A stretch of DNA of 64,000 bases, from positions 15,996,001 to 16,060,000 of the forward strand of contig OX637339.1 in assembly GCA_951799405.1 (NCBI GenBank), in the 5' to 3' direction. Source of the DNA: Agapetus fuscipes (lineage: Eukaryota; Arthropoda; Insecta; Trichoptera; Glossosomatidae). Both the position numbers and the translations under genes were made by a program. Below the pieces are notes generated by a model, which searched no databases, had not been told where the DNA came from, and was given only the letters and a program-made list of their open reading frames with translations. Positions 42,969-54,421 of the stretch are shown here, piece by piece. Position 1 is the stretch's first letter; each line of letters begins with the position of its first letter.

Positions 42969-44040
42969 TACAAGATGGCGATGTTGGTTCCAATTTTCAC
43001 CACGTTCATTTTAAGCCACGCAGGTCTGTACACATGAATGTATATTTATAGATAATTCGTTTGGAATGAAAAGAAAACAAAAAAGTTAATTTTGATGTTA
43101 TGACATCGATTATTTTATTGTACAATAAATATTACATTTGTACCGCGTTCTTATTGATTTATTTTCACAAATCAAGACATCGTTATTACACATGCGAAAA
43201 TCTTGAATTTGTTTCTGGCACTTAATCAACTATAATAGTAAAAAACATTTGAAAGAACCCCATGCGATATTGGTAACTTTAATTAATTTTTATTTTGAGT
43301 ATTTATTTGGACCACACAGTCCTAACTGTCAAAACAGAAAGATACAGTGTGTTCCGTGTTTTTTTTTTCATGTTCTTAAAATATAAATAAATCGCATGGA
43401 ATTTTCCACTACTGTTTCGCTACATACATACATTTAAAGCTTTCAAAATAAGCAATTTTAATACAATAATTAAAATGCTAAACGAATCATTGTTAACCGT
43501 TAAGAATGGCCATGTCGTCAATTCAGTAGACAAGATTATCACAAAGTAATGATAATTTGAATACCTGGTTCATAAATACACATACACACATAAAATTATA
43601 AATAATAAATAAGTGAAGGCAGCCTCATGTTAGAACTGAAGAAGAAATGTATAAAAATACATAAGAGATCAATTAAAATGTATACAATTTTAAACAAAAA
43701 ATATGTAGTAAAATAGAGTTTTTAAGATCATATTTACATGAGATTATGGTTAAAGAGAATACGAAGAAAAAATAACATTTCGTAATACGAAACGATCTAC
43801 TAAAGTGTAAAAATAAATGAAAACAAAATGACAGAGTGAAGAAGTATTGAAAGAGAAAAAAAATTAAAAAAATAATATAGCACCCGAATTGTATCTTAAA
43901 TCTAAAATCAATTATTGCACTTTTCAGAACAATTAAACCATGCGTGATTAGAAAATCAAGTAAAAAGAAGATATTCAAAATAAATATTTTTTCAAACACA
44001 CTGTACTAGATAATGAACAGAGTGGCTCGAAAAAATACAA
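42969..44040. other. AT-rich interval between convergent genes
   Basis: A Phe-rich minus-strand frame (43673-43999) is low complexity. No gene is supported. Confidence 0.4.
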
Positions 44041-44048
44041 AAATATTT

Positions 44049-44054
44049 TTTATT
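44049..44054 (-). terminator. candidate polyadenylation signal of the resilin-like gene
   Basis: TTTATT on plus is AATAAA on the gene strand, about 125 bases beyond the stop codon. Confidence 0.5.
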
Positions 44055-44176
44055 CGTAAATAAGAAAATTTACTCGATTTTTAAGAGACTTAACAAAAGA
44101 TAATTTTTCATTTTAGAATTGGAAAAAATGATGTAGTCTTTTGTTTTTTAGATGTTTGTGACTGTTTTTCTTGGGT

Positions 44177-47100
44177 TTAATAAGGTCCCTGGGGTCCTGA
44201 AGAGTATCCACCGTTGGCTGGTCCTCTGCCATATCCGGCTCCAGCATCCTCGTAGGAGATCTTGGGCCTGTATCCCTTCTCGTCAGCTTCGTACTTGACG
44301 ATCTGAAAAAGAAGGAGTAGTTGAGATATTTTTCAAAGTTATATGACCGAAGACAGTGAAGAGTTATTGTTTACATGCCAACTTAGTCTCTTGTAAAAAA
44401 AAAAACTGGAGCAATAAAGGAAACTAATCTAATCTAAGTTGCAAAGATATGTTACATTGGAGATTCAAATTACATGCATTCTAACAACCAGACATGTACA
44501 AGTCCGCGCTTGCACATGCCTCATGTGAACCTACAACATAAAAACCAAATCTCAAATGGACATACACCCTGCAACTCTTGCCGTCCTTCCCTGAAACAGG
44601 GGTGACATTGGCAAAGTGAACCATTTTTACAGCATGGGTGGTCAGCCGCATACCAACCTATAAGTCAAGGAACGAGAGCAGAAATATGCTTAAACCTTGT
44701 GACAGGGAAATTCTTAGACTAAAAGGATGATGCAAAGACATCTCACAGTGGAGACACTTTAACAAATATACTGGCCACCCCCCAACAGAATGGCGGCATG
44801 ATACAATACCATGGTACATCTGGTTTTAATTAAATAAATACTTTTAAAACGATCCCGTCATAAGAGTTCTTTTGAGCTTGTTATTAACTGTACAAGGGTG
44901 CATTTTAATAAAGGAAACCTGTCGTCTACAAAAAACAAGATACATGCTATTCTTGTAGTTTGTGCAGCCGTAGTTTGCAGTGTAGTTTGTGTCTTTTTGT
45001 TACCTGTTTCCTGCCGTCGGGAAGGAGCACATAGTACTCTCCCTCAGCGCGATCTCCCTGTCTGGACTCCTTGTGGCCGAAGTCGTTGCCTGACTGCTCG
45101 TCCTTTACCATGTACTCGAAGTTGTAGTTGGCGGGCTCCTGGAAGAGGAAGAAACAGTCTGTTAGTAATGTGCCAGAAGTTTCAGACACATGGAAAAACC
45201 GGATAGGATGCGTCTAGTGTGAAATAGCTGTTAAAATCAGTAAAGGAGTACGAGATCTTTGAACTGATATTGAGAGGATATGAATACGAGATAAATAAAA
45301 GTATGTGAATACCAAATCTATGAATCAAGTTCGACTGTATATGAATACTAAAATAAAGGCCAATAAAAGTATATGAACCGGGATTGAGAGTATGTAAATA
45401 CGAGATAAAAGTTCGGTAAAAGTATGTGAATAAGAAATCTATGAATCAAGATTGACATTAAATGAATACGAAGATAAAAATCAATAAACATACACGAATA
45501 AAAGATATGTGGATCGGGATTGAGAGTATATGAATACGAGATAAAGATGTGTACGTATACGAAAGAAAAGTATGTGAATACAAGATCTAAGAGAAGTGAT
45601 AGAGTTATTATACCATTTATATATGTATATAAACCTTACCATAACTTGAGTTAATTATCTGTAGATAACATTGACTGTCGTTTTTTAAACTGATTGATAA
45701 AACTCAACGTTATAGGATAGTTGCAACATAATCCTTACATTGTACTGATCGTCTTGGTTTCCTCCATAGCCCTGGTTGGCTGGCAGATATTGGTTGGAGG
45801 GAGCGCCATAGCTCTGGGAGGGCTTGCTGGGGGCGCCGTAGTTCTGGGAAGGCCTGGATGATGAGCTGGAACTGTATAATGAGAGCTTAATACAAGATAC
45901 GTAGATAAGATAGACTATGTGGGTAGAATTGATGAGAACAATGTGTCGGGAGTCGTCTGTTTGTAAAGTCTGCTCTCTCAGATTTTTAGAAATCAACATT
46001 TTTAATAGAAATGGTAATCACCATTGAAGAACTTGTTGTTTAAGTCAAGATATAGTGGGTATATCTAATCTTATGTAAGTTACAAAGATATGTAACATTG
46101 AGTATTCAGATTATATCCATTTTCACAAGCAGACACGTATTAATTCGCATAAGACTTAACACGTATAACATATTTTACTTAAATTAGCTTCGTACGACAA
46201 ATCATTTCATATTTAGCGCACACAGTGTTAACTCATTGACAAAATATCTTGGGATTAACAATGAAAATCTTACCCAAACACAGCCTGGGTCTGTCCACCA
46301 CCGCTTGGAGCTCCATAAGTGCTAGAGAGAGAGCTTGGTGCACCGTAGCTCTGGCTTGGAGCAGAATAAGATTGGCTTGGTGCGCCATAGTTTTGGCTTG
46401 GTGCCGAATACGACTGGCTTGGTGCTCCATAGTTTTGGCTAGGGGCAGAATAAGACTGGCTTGGTGCTCCGTAGTTTTGGCTTGGTGCGCTGTAGGATTG
46501 GCTCGGAGTTCCATATTGCTGAGAAGGCGCGCTGGCAGATCCACCACTGTTTCTGTTGTATGAGGAGCCTCCGCCACCTTGGTTTGGGGGCAGGTAGCGG
46601 TTTACAGGCGGCTCGGACCGGCAGAGAGCCACAAAGGCAAGGAGTAAACAGGCTACGAACTGAAACAAAACAATATACACATGATGGACTCAATATTTGA
46701 AATGTGCGGGAGGCTCCCCAATTCTTGATAGTCTTGAGGGTCTATGCCACCCTGGAAGGGTGCCGCAAAAGTGTTGCTTGAATTTTTGCTTTTGTCATGA
46801 GGCGCTGCAAGGAAGTGACGATTAATGTTGGTTTTGAATTTAAACGGATTAAATTGGGCAAGGAACACAGATGCTGATAGATCATTCCATAAACGGGCAG
46901 TTTGGCAAAAGAATGAGTCATGAAAATACCAAGTTCTCATAGTTTTCAGATCGACTGCAACGGGGTGAATGAGAGTCGTACTACGAGTTTCTCTTTCTGA
47001 AATGCGAGATAGTAATAAAATTGATGTTAGTGAGCCGGGCTAAAGACAAGACAGACGTCATATGGACGAAGGATATGGCTTAGATTAGATTAGATTAGAT

Positions 47101-47282
47101 TAGATTAGATATGGTGAATGTTCAGAGTTCATGTATTCAAGTTCATCAATAAAATTAAAATAAAACATTAATTTTCTTCTCTGATGAGTTTTAACTATCT
47201 CGAGTGCTTTCGACGTTGTTACTTCGTCATCATCTTTGCAACTTAGATTGAAGGTTGAAGGCGTACAACATCTTACCTTCAT
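44177..47282 (-). CDS. pro-resilin-like cuticular protein (RR chitin-binding domain, 261 aa)
   Basis: Predicted coding exons are 47282-47277, 46659-46274, 45871-45739, 45138-45004 and 44302-44177, all GT-AG, 786 bases in frame. The first encodes only Met-Lys. Residues 1-17 are a signal peptide (MKFVACLLLAFVALCRS). Residues 18 to about 170 form an elastomer-like region with a 14-residue repeat PSQNYGAPSQSYSA, about four times, and later YGAPS units. Exons 5 and 6 (from about residue 178) carry the extended Rebers-Riddiford domain: YNFEYMVKDEQSGNDFGHKE, YYVLLPDGRKQ, then IVKYEADEKGYRPKISYED. Known of pro-resilins: secreted, binds chitin, Tyr residues become cross-linked, giving rubber-like cuticle. 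The repeat differs from the GGRPSDSYGAPGGGN unit of fly resilin. The coding exon at 47277-47319 opens with an acceptor (TTTTTCAG), so an untranslated exon lies upstream, probably at 53976-54070. Confidence 0.92.
44425..44675 (-). mobile_element. SINE-A copy in the last resilin intron
   Basis: Full length, from CTAATCTAATCTAAGTTGCA to GTCAGCCGCATACCAACCTA and TAAGTCAAGG; same strand as the host gene. Confidence 0.9.
44700..44815 (+). mobile_element. LINE 3' end fragment
   Basis: TGCAAAGACATCTCACAGTG and AATGGCGGCATGATACAATA match the 3' end of the LINE at 42350-42968. Confidence 0.6.
45240..45600. repeat. degenerate minisatellite in a resilin intron
   Basis: The words AGTATGTGAATA, ATCTATGAATCAAG, GGGATTGAGAGTATATGAAT and ACGAGATAAA recur in order with a period of roughly 110-125 bases and internal sub-repeats. 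It lies between the third and fourth resilin coding exons counted from the 3' end. Confidence 0.7.
46060..46165 (-). mobile_element. SINE-A tail fragment
   Basis: CTAATCTTATGTAAGTTACA and TTTTCACAAGCAGACACGTA; the rest is lost. Confidence 0.55.
46700..47010 (-). mobile_element. LINE C-terminal remnant in the first coding intron of the resilin gene
   Basis: The minus frame reads SFFCQTARLWNDLSASVFLA then NPFKFKTNINRHFLAAP. This is the RLWNxLP...F.xFKxxINxxLL style of LINE ORF ends. Preceding and following parts are decayed. Confidence 0.65.
47100..47240 (-). repeat. possible Penelope-like terminal piece
   Basis: The words ACGTCGAAAGCACTCGAGAT (minus strand) resemble ACATCGAAAGCGCTCGAGGA at 29548. 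Preceded by a (TTAGA)n run at 47078-47105, a SINE-A type tail. Confidence 0.35.
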
Positions 47283-47429
47283 TTTGTTGTCTAATTCGTT
47301 AGGGTTGTCTACGGAGAATCTGAAAAAGATACAATTATTATTAGATTTTTAAATGTGTGATAAAAAAAAAATACATGTTTTTAAATCAACCGCATGAATA
47401 AAAATGAGTGAATAAATGTTTTTTTGTAT

Positions 47430-47690
47430 TATTTTTTATGCGAATCACAACTCAAGAGCTCTTTGCAAGCTTGGTTATTGCTATAGAAAGCAATAATTAG
47501 CAAACAAAACCCAGTTGCTTCAAGGCTGGCTGGATCCTTGGAGACCGGTCATTGAAAAAGGGGAGACGATTTTTTCAACCCACCAAATAATATATTGCGA
47601 TTTGTTTGTGTTCTATCGGAAATCAAACCCTCGACCTTCCGATTACGAGTCCATAGTAGTTCCCATTAGACCAAAGACTGGTCATAATTT
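47430..47690 (-). mobile_element. SINE-B copy, diverged
   Basis: GCGAATCACAACTCAAGAGC, ACAAAACCCAGTTGCTTCAA and GAAATCAAACCCTCGACCTT follow the family order, ending ACCAAAGACTGGTC. Confidence 0.72.
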
Positions 47691-47748
47691 TCAAAATAAA
47701 ATATGTTTGTTTTGGAAAGATTATTTTAGAAAATATCATTGCTTCTCA

Positions 47749-47876
47749 GGCCCAGTATTTTCAACGTCAGCATAGCGACTTTATACTGAGTGAAAAAGAC
47801 GCACTTATGTCAATCGTAAGTGTAGTTTTTGTATCAGTTTAAGGTCGCATATTATGCAAACGTTGAAAATACCAGA
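47749..47876. mobile_element. MITE (family M2)
   Basis: GGCCCAGTATTTTCAACGTC mirrors AACGTTGAAAATACCAGAC. Interior ACTTTATACTGAGTGA and TTATGTCAATCGTAAG. Second copy at 55749-55875. Confidence 0.82.
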
Positions 47877-49027
47877 CTTTTTAGTATGAATAAGTTTTGC
47901 CAATGGTCCAAAGGTTTGAAGAGACTGTACATAAAGCAATGGTTCGAATCAAAAATGCATATTTATGTGCATATTACCCAAGCACTTAAATTTTTAAGTA
48001 TATTTATATTAGAATTTCACAAAAAATAAAAACCTGCTCATTCAGGAAAAGAGAAATAAAGAAAAAAAAGGCTTATATCGATACCTTGGAGGTAAAACTG
48101 AATCAGTGACAAATAAAGCTAACATGGGTTCCTCAGGTAAATGAACCTCTGTTCCTATTTTCTACGAGAGAAAACACTTGAAAAGTGTAAAAGTCCGGTA
48201 GATAAAAAGTTTTTCATGAGCACTTCCTTATAATGAGTTCACTTACTATGAGAAGTTACTCCCAATAAAATGTTTTATCCACGATTTTTCAAATCAGTGA
48301 ATCAGCACTTAATCAGTTTTACCTTTGAGGTGGAATCAAGTAGAAAACGATACATCATAGATAAACAAGGTAAAAATTTACAAAATAAATTTCAAAATCT
48401 ATTTATTTCCACAAATGAGAAAAATTATAAATTGTTACACGCTTGTTTCTGAATGAAACAATTAATTAAGATTTGTAAAATAAAAACAAATACCTAATTG
48501 TCATAATTATCGAGAACAAAATTAACGATTAGCCATTTAACCTTTTGGTATGGCAATTTAAAAATAATATCATTTATTTATTTAATGAGCGCAAATAATG
48601 TTGCCAGTCGATTTATATTTCGCAATTTCAATCTAGAACATCGTTCTACGTATTATTAAAAATAAATAGCGAATGAATTTATTGCTGGAAATAAATTTAT
48701 TTATGTGTTTTAATAAATAGTAAATATTCAAAACATGCCATCTGATTATTCAAATTGTTAAATTTTATTATCACATTTGAAATTTAATTTAATATTTTGT
48801 TAAAATATGGTTTTTGAATGAATAAAATTGAATTCATATTTTTGTATGATGCCATCGAAACTTTTCCCGTACGGATATTCAAATTTTAAAAAAATTCTCC
48901 GCAGAAAAACGTCGCACGTCTATGAAACTAGGGTCTTTAGTAGCCCGAGTAGCTCGGCCGTGTGAGGTCACAACATTTTAGTCTTTGTTAATTTAAATGA
49001 TGTTCTCATTAAAAATATGTCTTTCTT
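47877..49027. other. AT-rich intron-like stretch
   Basis: No exon found. 48905-48990 carries the dispersed motif (GTAGCTCGGCCGTGTGAGGT). If the distal resilin promoter is right, this is intron. Confidence 0.4.
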
Positions 49028-49665
49028 GATAAATAGGTTGTTAAGAGGTTGATCACCTTCATTGTGAAAAAAATCTTTACTTTTCCACGCAGAGAACAGT
49101 CAAACTTGCAACGTAACTACTAAGCTGCGCATATAATGCAAATCTTTACCGCGTTATACCCGAAGGGGTTGCGTATGGCGTGTGGAACCTATTTATTTTT
49201 ACGTCAAGAGACTTGCTAATAATAATAATATTAGGATGATTTATTTGCTGAGCGCTGTTTTTGTGTGTATCACACCTCAAGAGCCCTCTGCGAGCTTGGT
49301 CGTCGCTGTAGAAAGCGCCAATTCTCAAGCAAGACCCAGTTGCTGTAAGGTTGGATGGACCTTTCAGTGAACGGTCTTTGGTAAAGGTTTATAAATTTTT
49401 CAACTCAGCGAAGAGCACATTCGAAATATAAATGGTAATTTTTTTTGTGCTCCGCCGGGATCCGAATCCACAACCTTCCATTTACGAGTCCGAAGTGTTG
49501 CCACTGGACTACGGACTGGTCTAAGCTTATGCTCATTTGAGTTTTGGGTTGCTTTTATAAATACACATACAGCATGTGCAAGTGAAAACATACACCTGTT
49601 CATTTGTATATGCTGTAAGTGTGAATCTTAAACGGTCATTTAATCTAGCAACTTAGATTATTTTT
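49028..49665. mobile_element. nested cluster: SINE-A split by SINE-C and SINE-B
   Basis: The SINE-A head (49028-49090) and tail (49528-49665, GCTCATTTGAGTTTTGGGTT to AGCAACTTAGATTA) are both plus. Between them are a SINE-C 3' half (49100-49205, minus) and a full SINE-B (49226-49524, minus). The order implies an old SINE-A hit by later insertions. Confidence 0.78.
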
Positions 49666-50114
49666 CAATTGATCGATTTTAAATGTAAATTTATTTGAAT
49701 GAAATCATGAATCAATTTTGTATAAAAAAATCAGGAATTTCACATACACGTTCTGCGTGATCTTTGACACCAATCAGTCGATTCACAGAGAGGATTTTAA
49801 GCAAATTTAATTAGCACCTAATCACTTTAATTGCTATGTGCTAAGTAACTTTAATCGCACGCCACTAACTTTGACGTGCAACTATAATTAATCAATGACT
49901 AATCTCGACTGACGTTTAGTACAAAAAACGTTCCATCTCTCTTTTTAGCTTTTTTTAACCAAAAACGTTTCGTTCAAAATTTACTATAACGAAACTTATT
50001 CGTTCACAAATCTTACTCGTTATGTGAAACATTCGTAAAGTGAAAAAATAACGGAAGTTAATCAAAATATATGATTTGTAATGTATTCTTATTAAATTAT
50101 AGAGTAAAAATTCC

Positions 50115-50330
50115 GTGATTTATAAGTTGGTATGAGGCTGACAACTCAAATTGTGTAAATTTGTCAATTTCACCCCTGTTTCAGAGAAGGTCGGCATAGA
50201 GTATGTTCATTTGAGGTTGGATCTATTGTGTTAACACAAATGCAGCATGTGTAAGTGCGAATTCACGAGTGTTTGTTTGTGGGCGTGTATTCAATGCAAA
50301 TCTTAAATTTTACTGCTTCAATGAGATTAA
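50115..50330 (+). mobile_element. SINE-A copy, old
   Basis: TTATAAGTTGGTATGAGGCT, CACCCCTGTTTCAGAGAAGG, AATGCAGCATGTGTAAGTGC. The AGATT tail is eroded. Confidence 0.78.
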
Positions 50331-51149
50331 AGATCGGCGATAAAGTCGAGTTTGAACAAAAAAGTTTTCAACAAATCATTTTTCGGTTTAATGACGTTAA
50401 TGGTCGAGGGAACTAGGGTCCTTAGAAAAACAAAAAAAAAAATCGCTATTTCCCTAACCTGTTCAAGGGAAGTCTGTGCTGATACAAATATGGAATAATC
50501 GTCTTGCGAAATATTTCTTACGTTCTTCCACAATCTGTTTTGTTCGTTCTGCAAGTTATCCGTTATTTGCGGAGTTCGTTATATGAGATTCCAATGAAGT
50601 TCTAATTTCAAATTAAACCAGATAAACTTTTGCAATGAATTAGATGATGTTAAACGCATGCTTTCTCTTTCTTTCATTGGCAAATACATTTGAAACCAAT
50701 ACGAGAGAAAAGGATGGGCAGTCTTGTTTAATTTGTTTTAATTATTGTAGTATTCAAAAGTGTTCTAAATTCAAATGAAATTTAATAACAAGTAATTACT
50801 AGCCGTTACTTTTTATGTTTGGCAAAAAAAAACATTCGAATTTTGAAATCACACTTTTATCATGGATCTTTAAATAGTTTTTCTATCGTTTAAGACTCTG
50901 TTTTTTAATGTTAGTTGCACGTATAATATCGTCATTCAAGTGCTTGTTTGGCTCTTCTAGCATTTGATTAAAATTTTAATTAAATTGTCTAAAGAATCAC
51001 ATTCTACACAATCTGAGTTAACAAAAAAAAATTAAAACTTGATAGTGTGAAAGTTGAGTTTAATATATATATTTGGCATTCATAGGTCCAGTACACATAC
51101 AAACATTGTTCATGTGAAGTTACCTCTGTCGGAGATAAGACAAACAAAA
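50331..51149. other. AT-rich spacer
   Basis: No gene or repeat family supported. Confidence 0.35.
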
Positions 51150-51398
51150 ACTAAGTATGAGGCTGACCACCCATACTGTAAAAAATGGTTCACTTTGCCA
51201 ATATCACCCCTGTTTCAGGGAAGGTCGGCAAGAGTTACAGGGCTTATGTTCATTTGAGATTGGGTTTTTATATTGTTGGTCCACATGCGGCATGTGTTAG
51301 CGCGAACTTATACATGTCTGCTTGTGGGAATGCGTTTAATATGAATCTTAAATGATATATATCTTTGCAGCTTAGATTTAGATTAGATTTAAAAATGA
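51150..51398 (+). mobile_element. SINE-A copy
   Basis: It runs from AGTATGAGGCTGACCACCCA to GCAGCTTAGATTTAGATTAG; young spelling. The first bases of the head (CTTGACTTATAGGTTG) are absent. Confidence 0.88.
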
Positions 51399-51945
51399 CG
51401 GTTTGCGTCTTTTGATCGCTTTTATCGCTGAAAAAAACTCAAAGATATTTATTTACACAGGTAAGGGGAATAGCGTGAAGCCAAAATTTTCCAAAAAATG
51501 GCTCTCTATGACTCATTACAATCTTTATATAAGTATTTTAGTATTTACGAAAAAAATACATTGTTTTTATTTGACATCTATTGGGAAAACAAGATGTCAA
51601 AAATTGTTAAAAATTAATTCAGAAACAATGATTTTAATATTTTTAGCGCTTATATGGGACGCACAAGGTTTTATCCATTCATAAAAAAAAACATCTGTGA
51701 AAACGTGGGATGATGTTAGCCATACATGTGTCAAAATTTCAACTATTTCGGTGTTTTTCACAACAATCAAATCCATGGCTCAACCACTGCCTAAAGTTAA
51801 TTTTTTGAAACAAAAAATAACCATGATCCATGGATAAGCTACGGATTAAATGCTTTGTGATTAGCAACGTTTGAATTTTAAGCTAGGTTTATCTTTTTGA
51901 CAGCAGAAAAATTATATGAAAATCTTTACTTAAAACACAAAAAAC

Positions 51946-52266
51946 GCAACTAGGCTACACATATAGTGTAACTTCTTGCCGCGTTATTCCCGAAGGGGTC
52001 GCATGTGGCGAGTTGAACCTATTTATTTTTACAGGTAAGGGGGTCGGCCTTACGCCAACCACTTCAGTTGAAGTGGGGGTTTCCCAGCTCCCGAGAGGGC
52101 TGGTACTCGTATCTTGTGAAGGCTGAGTAAACCTTGCCGGTATTTTATTTTGGGGTTTGAAATAAACACCAAAACGGGAAATCATTTCTGACACCCTCGG
52201 TGGGATTCGAACCCGAGCTCACGGCATGGAATGCAAGCACTCTACCAACTGAGCTATCGACCGGAC
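51946..52266 (-). mobile_element. SINE-C copy, near consensus
   Basis: On the minus strand it starts CCGGTCGATAGCTCAGTTGG, with an intact A box and B box (GGGTTCGAATCCCACC), and ends AGCCTAGTTGCGTT. Very similar to 54622-54947, so probably recent. Confidence 0.92.
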
Positions 52267-52274
52267 TAATAGCT

Positions 52275-52660
52275 ATAATAACTAGTTGGTAGTATGCTTT
52301 AATTCCATTCCAGAGATATAGGGATCAATCCCCACCTATGGCTTCATAAATAATTTCCCATTTCTTTTTTCCCAGTTTTTTCTAACTCAAGATAAGGTTT
52401 CCACGGCTTTCATACGAAATGAGAAGAAACTGAGAGTTATTTGACCTTACCTGAAAAAATAAATAGGTTCCACATCCCACTCGCAACTCCATCGGGGATA
52501 ACGCGGTAAAAAGTTGCACTTTATTTGCAGTAAGCTGCGTTTTTTATTGCGAAACTTAGTATAAGAATACCTACTAATAATATTTATATCTGCACTTTCG
52601 TTGAGAATTGAATCCTAACCCTCTGATTTTGAACGCAAGCGTTCTACCAACTGTTTTTGT
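52275..52660. mobile_element. old SINE-C copy and a SINE-C head fragment
   Basis: 52275-52548 (plus) keeps GGGATCAATCCCCACC, GATAACGCGGTAAAAAGTTG and GCAGTAAGCTGCGTT. 52598-52660 (minus) is a head piece with GAACGCAAGCGTTCTACCAA. Confidence 0.65.
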
Positions 52661-53336
52661 TTGTTGCTCACATACGATTTACTTATTTCATAAGATTTTT
52701 TTTATTACGCCGCCATTGTTCAAAATGGACGGCAATAATCTTTTTGAGTCCATAGCGCGCAAAAGTGACATCAACGCATGGTCAATTTGAATTCAAATAT
52801 GGAACACTTTTAAAATTTGGAATGCGTTGCAATTCCGCGCGCCAAATTCAGTGTTGCAATGTCAAATATTTTCCCACAGCAATCGAATATTGGCTGATTT
52901 AGGTTTATTGTGATACATTAAATACATTTTAATATTTTTAACGGTCGTAAATTAATAATATTAACAATGTTACTAAATTAATTCATATTTAAGTCGTATA
53001 GAATTTGAAACGAAAAATAAACGTTTTTATTCGAAATATATATAAATGTATGAAAACACAGGAAATTGCATTCTCATCATTTCCACAGTACATTTATCAT
53101 ACTTTCGGAAATAATCCTAGATAACTGCCTTTGATCCTGTGCAATTTGATCCAGTTGATTAGTTTAAATGAAAAAATCAAACACTGTCTTTTTATTTTAA
53201 TAAAAGATTTTAGTAAAAAGAACTATAATTTTTAAGATAATTTAAGAAAAGTTGGTTAGACAGCTAACTCGATCAAATTTAATGCTCACAAAAGAGCTTT
53301 CGTTAGGTTATTCAGTTATATTTCGACTTTTCATGA

Positions 53337-53945
53337 TAGGTATTTATTATTATTTAGAAACATAGCAAACTCGATCAACGATTTTCGATTATCTAGTTAT
53401 TTAAAAAAAAAAAAGGTATGTAATATCATTCAGTGGTTAGAAACACAATATGATTGAACCACCTTAAAAAATAACTTTCCCAATCTACGTTTTTTTTTTT
53501 TACTAGTTTTGATAGGTATCTAATATCATTTAGTTGGTTAGAAACAAAATATGATTGAACCACCTTAAAAAAATAACTTTTCACACTTTAGCTGTTCTTA
53601 TTTTTTTTTTATGTGTATCTAATATTATTTCAGTTGATCAGAAACACAATATAATTTAACCGCATTAAAAGATCCTATCTAGTCGTTCTTTTTTTCAATA
53701 ATTTTGATAGGTATCTAATATCATTTCGTTGGTTAGAGACACCATGTGATTGAACCACCTTAAACCTTTCCCCACTTTAGCTGTTCTTTTTTTGAAAAAA
53801 TTTAATGGGTAGGTATTTATTGTTATTTTGTTGGTTAGATACACAATCTGATTGAACCGCCTTTAATATTTTTAAGGAATAGGACTTTTCCCATCTGGTC
53901 GTTCTATTTTTAGATATTTTCGATAGCTATGTATTATTAACTTGG
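53337..53945. repeat. tandem repeat, unit about 100 bases, six to seven units
   Basis: GATAGGTATCTAATATCATT, GGTTAGAAACACAATATGAT and GAACCACCTTAAAA recur in order. Units begin near 53337, 53415, 53515, 53614, 53710, 53812 and 53925. The units differ by substitutions and T-run length. Confidence 0.88.
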
Positions 53946-53975
53946 TTAGAGAGATAGTGTGTTCGATCAACTCAC

Positions 53976-54102
53976 ATTGATTTGTTTACAGTCTATTATT
54001 CCGAAATGCAGGACCGTCTGTTTGTTTGCGTGGTAGCTGTTGACTGGTTGCTATGATGGACTTGTTTGATGATCTGGATCAAACCGCGGGCCTTATATAT
54101 AC
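53976..54102 (-). promoter_or_regulatory. probable TATA promoter and untranslated exon 1 of the resilin-like gene
   Basis: On the minus strand a TATATATAAG box (54101-54092) is followed about 30 bases later by ATCATCAAAC, an initiator-like site. The next 95 bases contain no ATG and end at a strong donor AAT|GTGAGT (53976/53975). The design matches the promoter of the cuticle-type gene at 27139. Joining to the acceptor at 47319 gives an untranslated leader exon and an intron of about 6.7 kb. The link is inference. Confidence 0.55.
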
Positions 54103-54421
54103 AGCCGAGGATGCTGCGTTGCAAAACAATGACGAGAGGAATCTCTGCACTAGAGATATGTGGGGGGGATGGTGGACCGACTGCAGGAGATGTGTGTGTG
54201 TGAAAAGATGAACGCATAGTTACTTTGCGTGGACTAGTTTGTGTTGATTCAATTAAAAGATGGGTGGTGCATGGTTTTACTAATTAATTAATGCCTTAAC
54301 TAACAGACTCGAGTCAAATTCTGTAGACAACATAATTGTGATGTCACTTAACTGGGTTGCTAGGAAAACGGAATACAGATATTTTTATTTGTGTTGCTGA
54401 AGATCATTTACATGTATTGAT

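Noticed and set aside
46249..46563. Trp/Arg/Leu-rich plus-strand frame
   Set aside because: Antisense of the resilin-like repeat exon; repetition comes from the coding strand.
51946..52266. tRNA gene suggested by intact A and B boxes
   Set aside because: The tRNA-like head runs into a repeated SINE-C body present many times in the window, and the anticodon and acceptor arms do not fold as a real tRNA.
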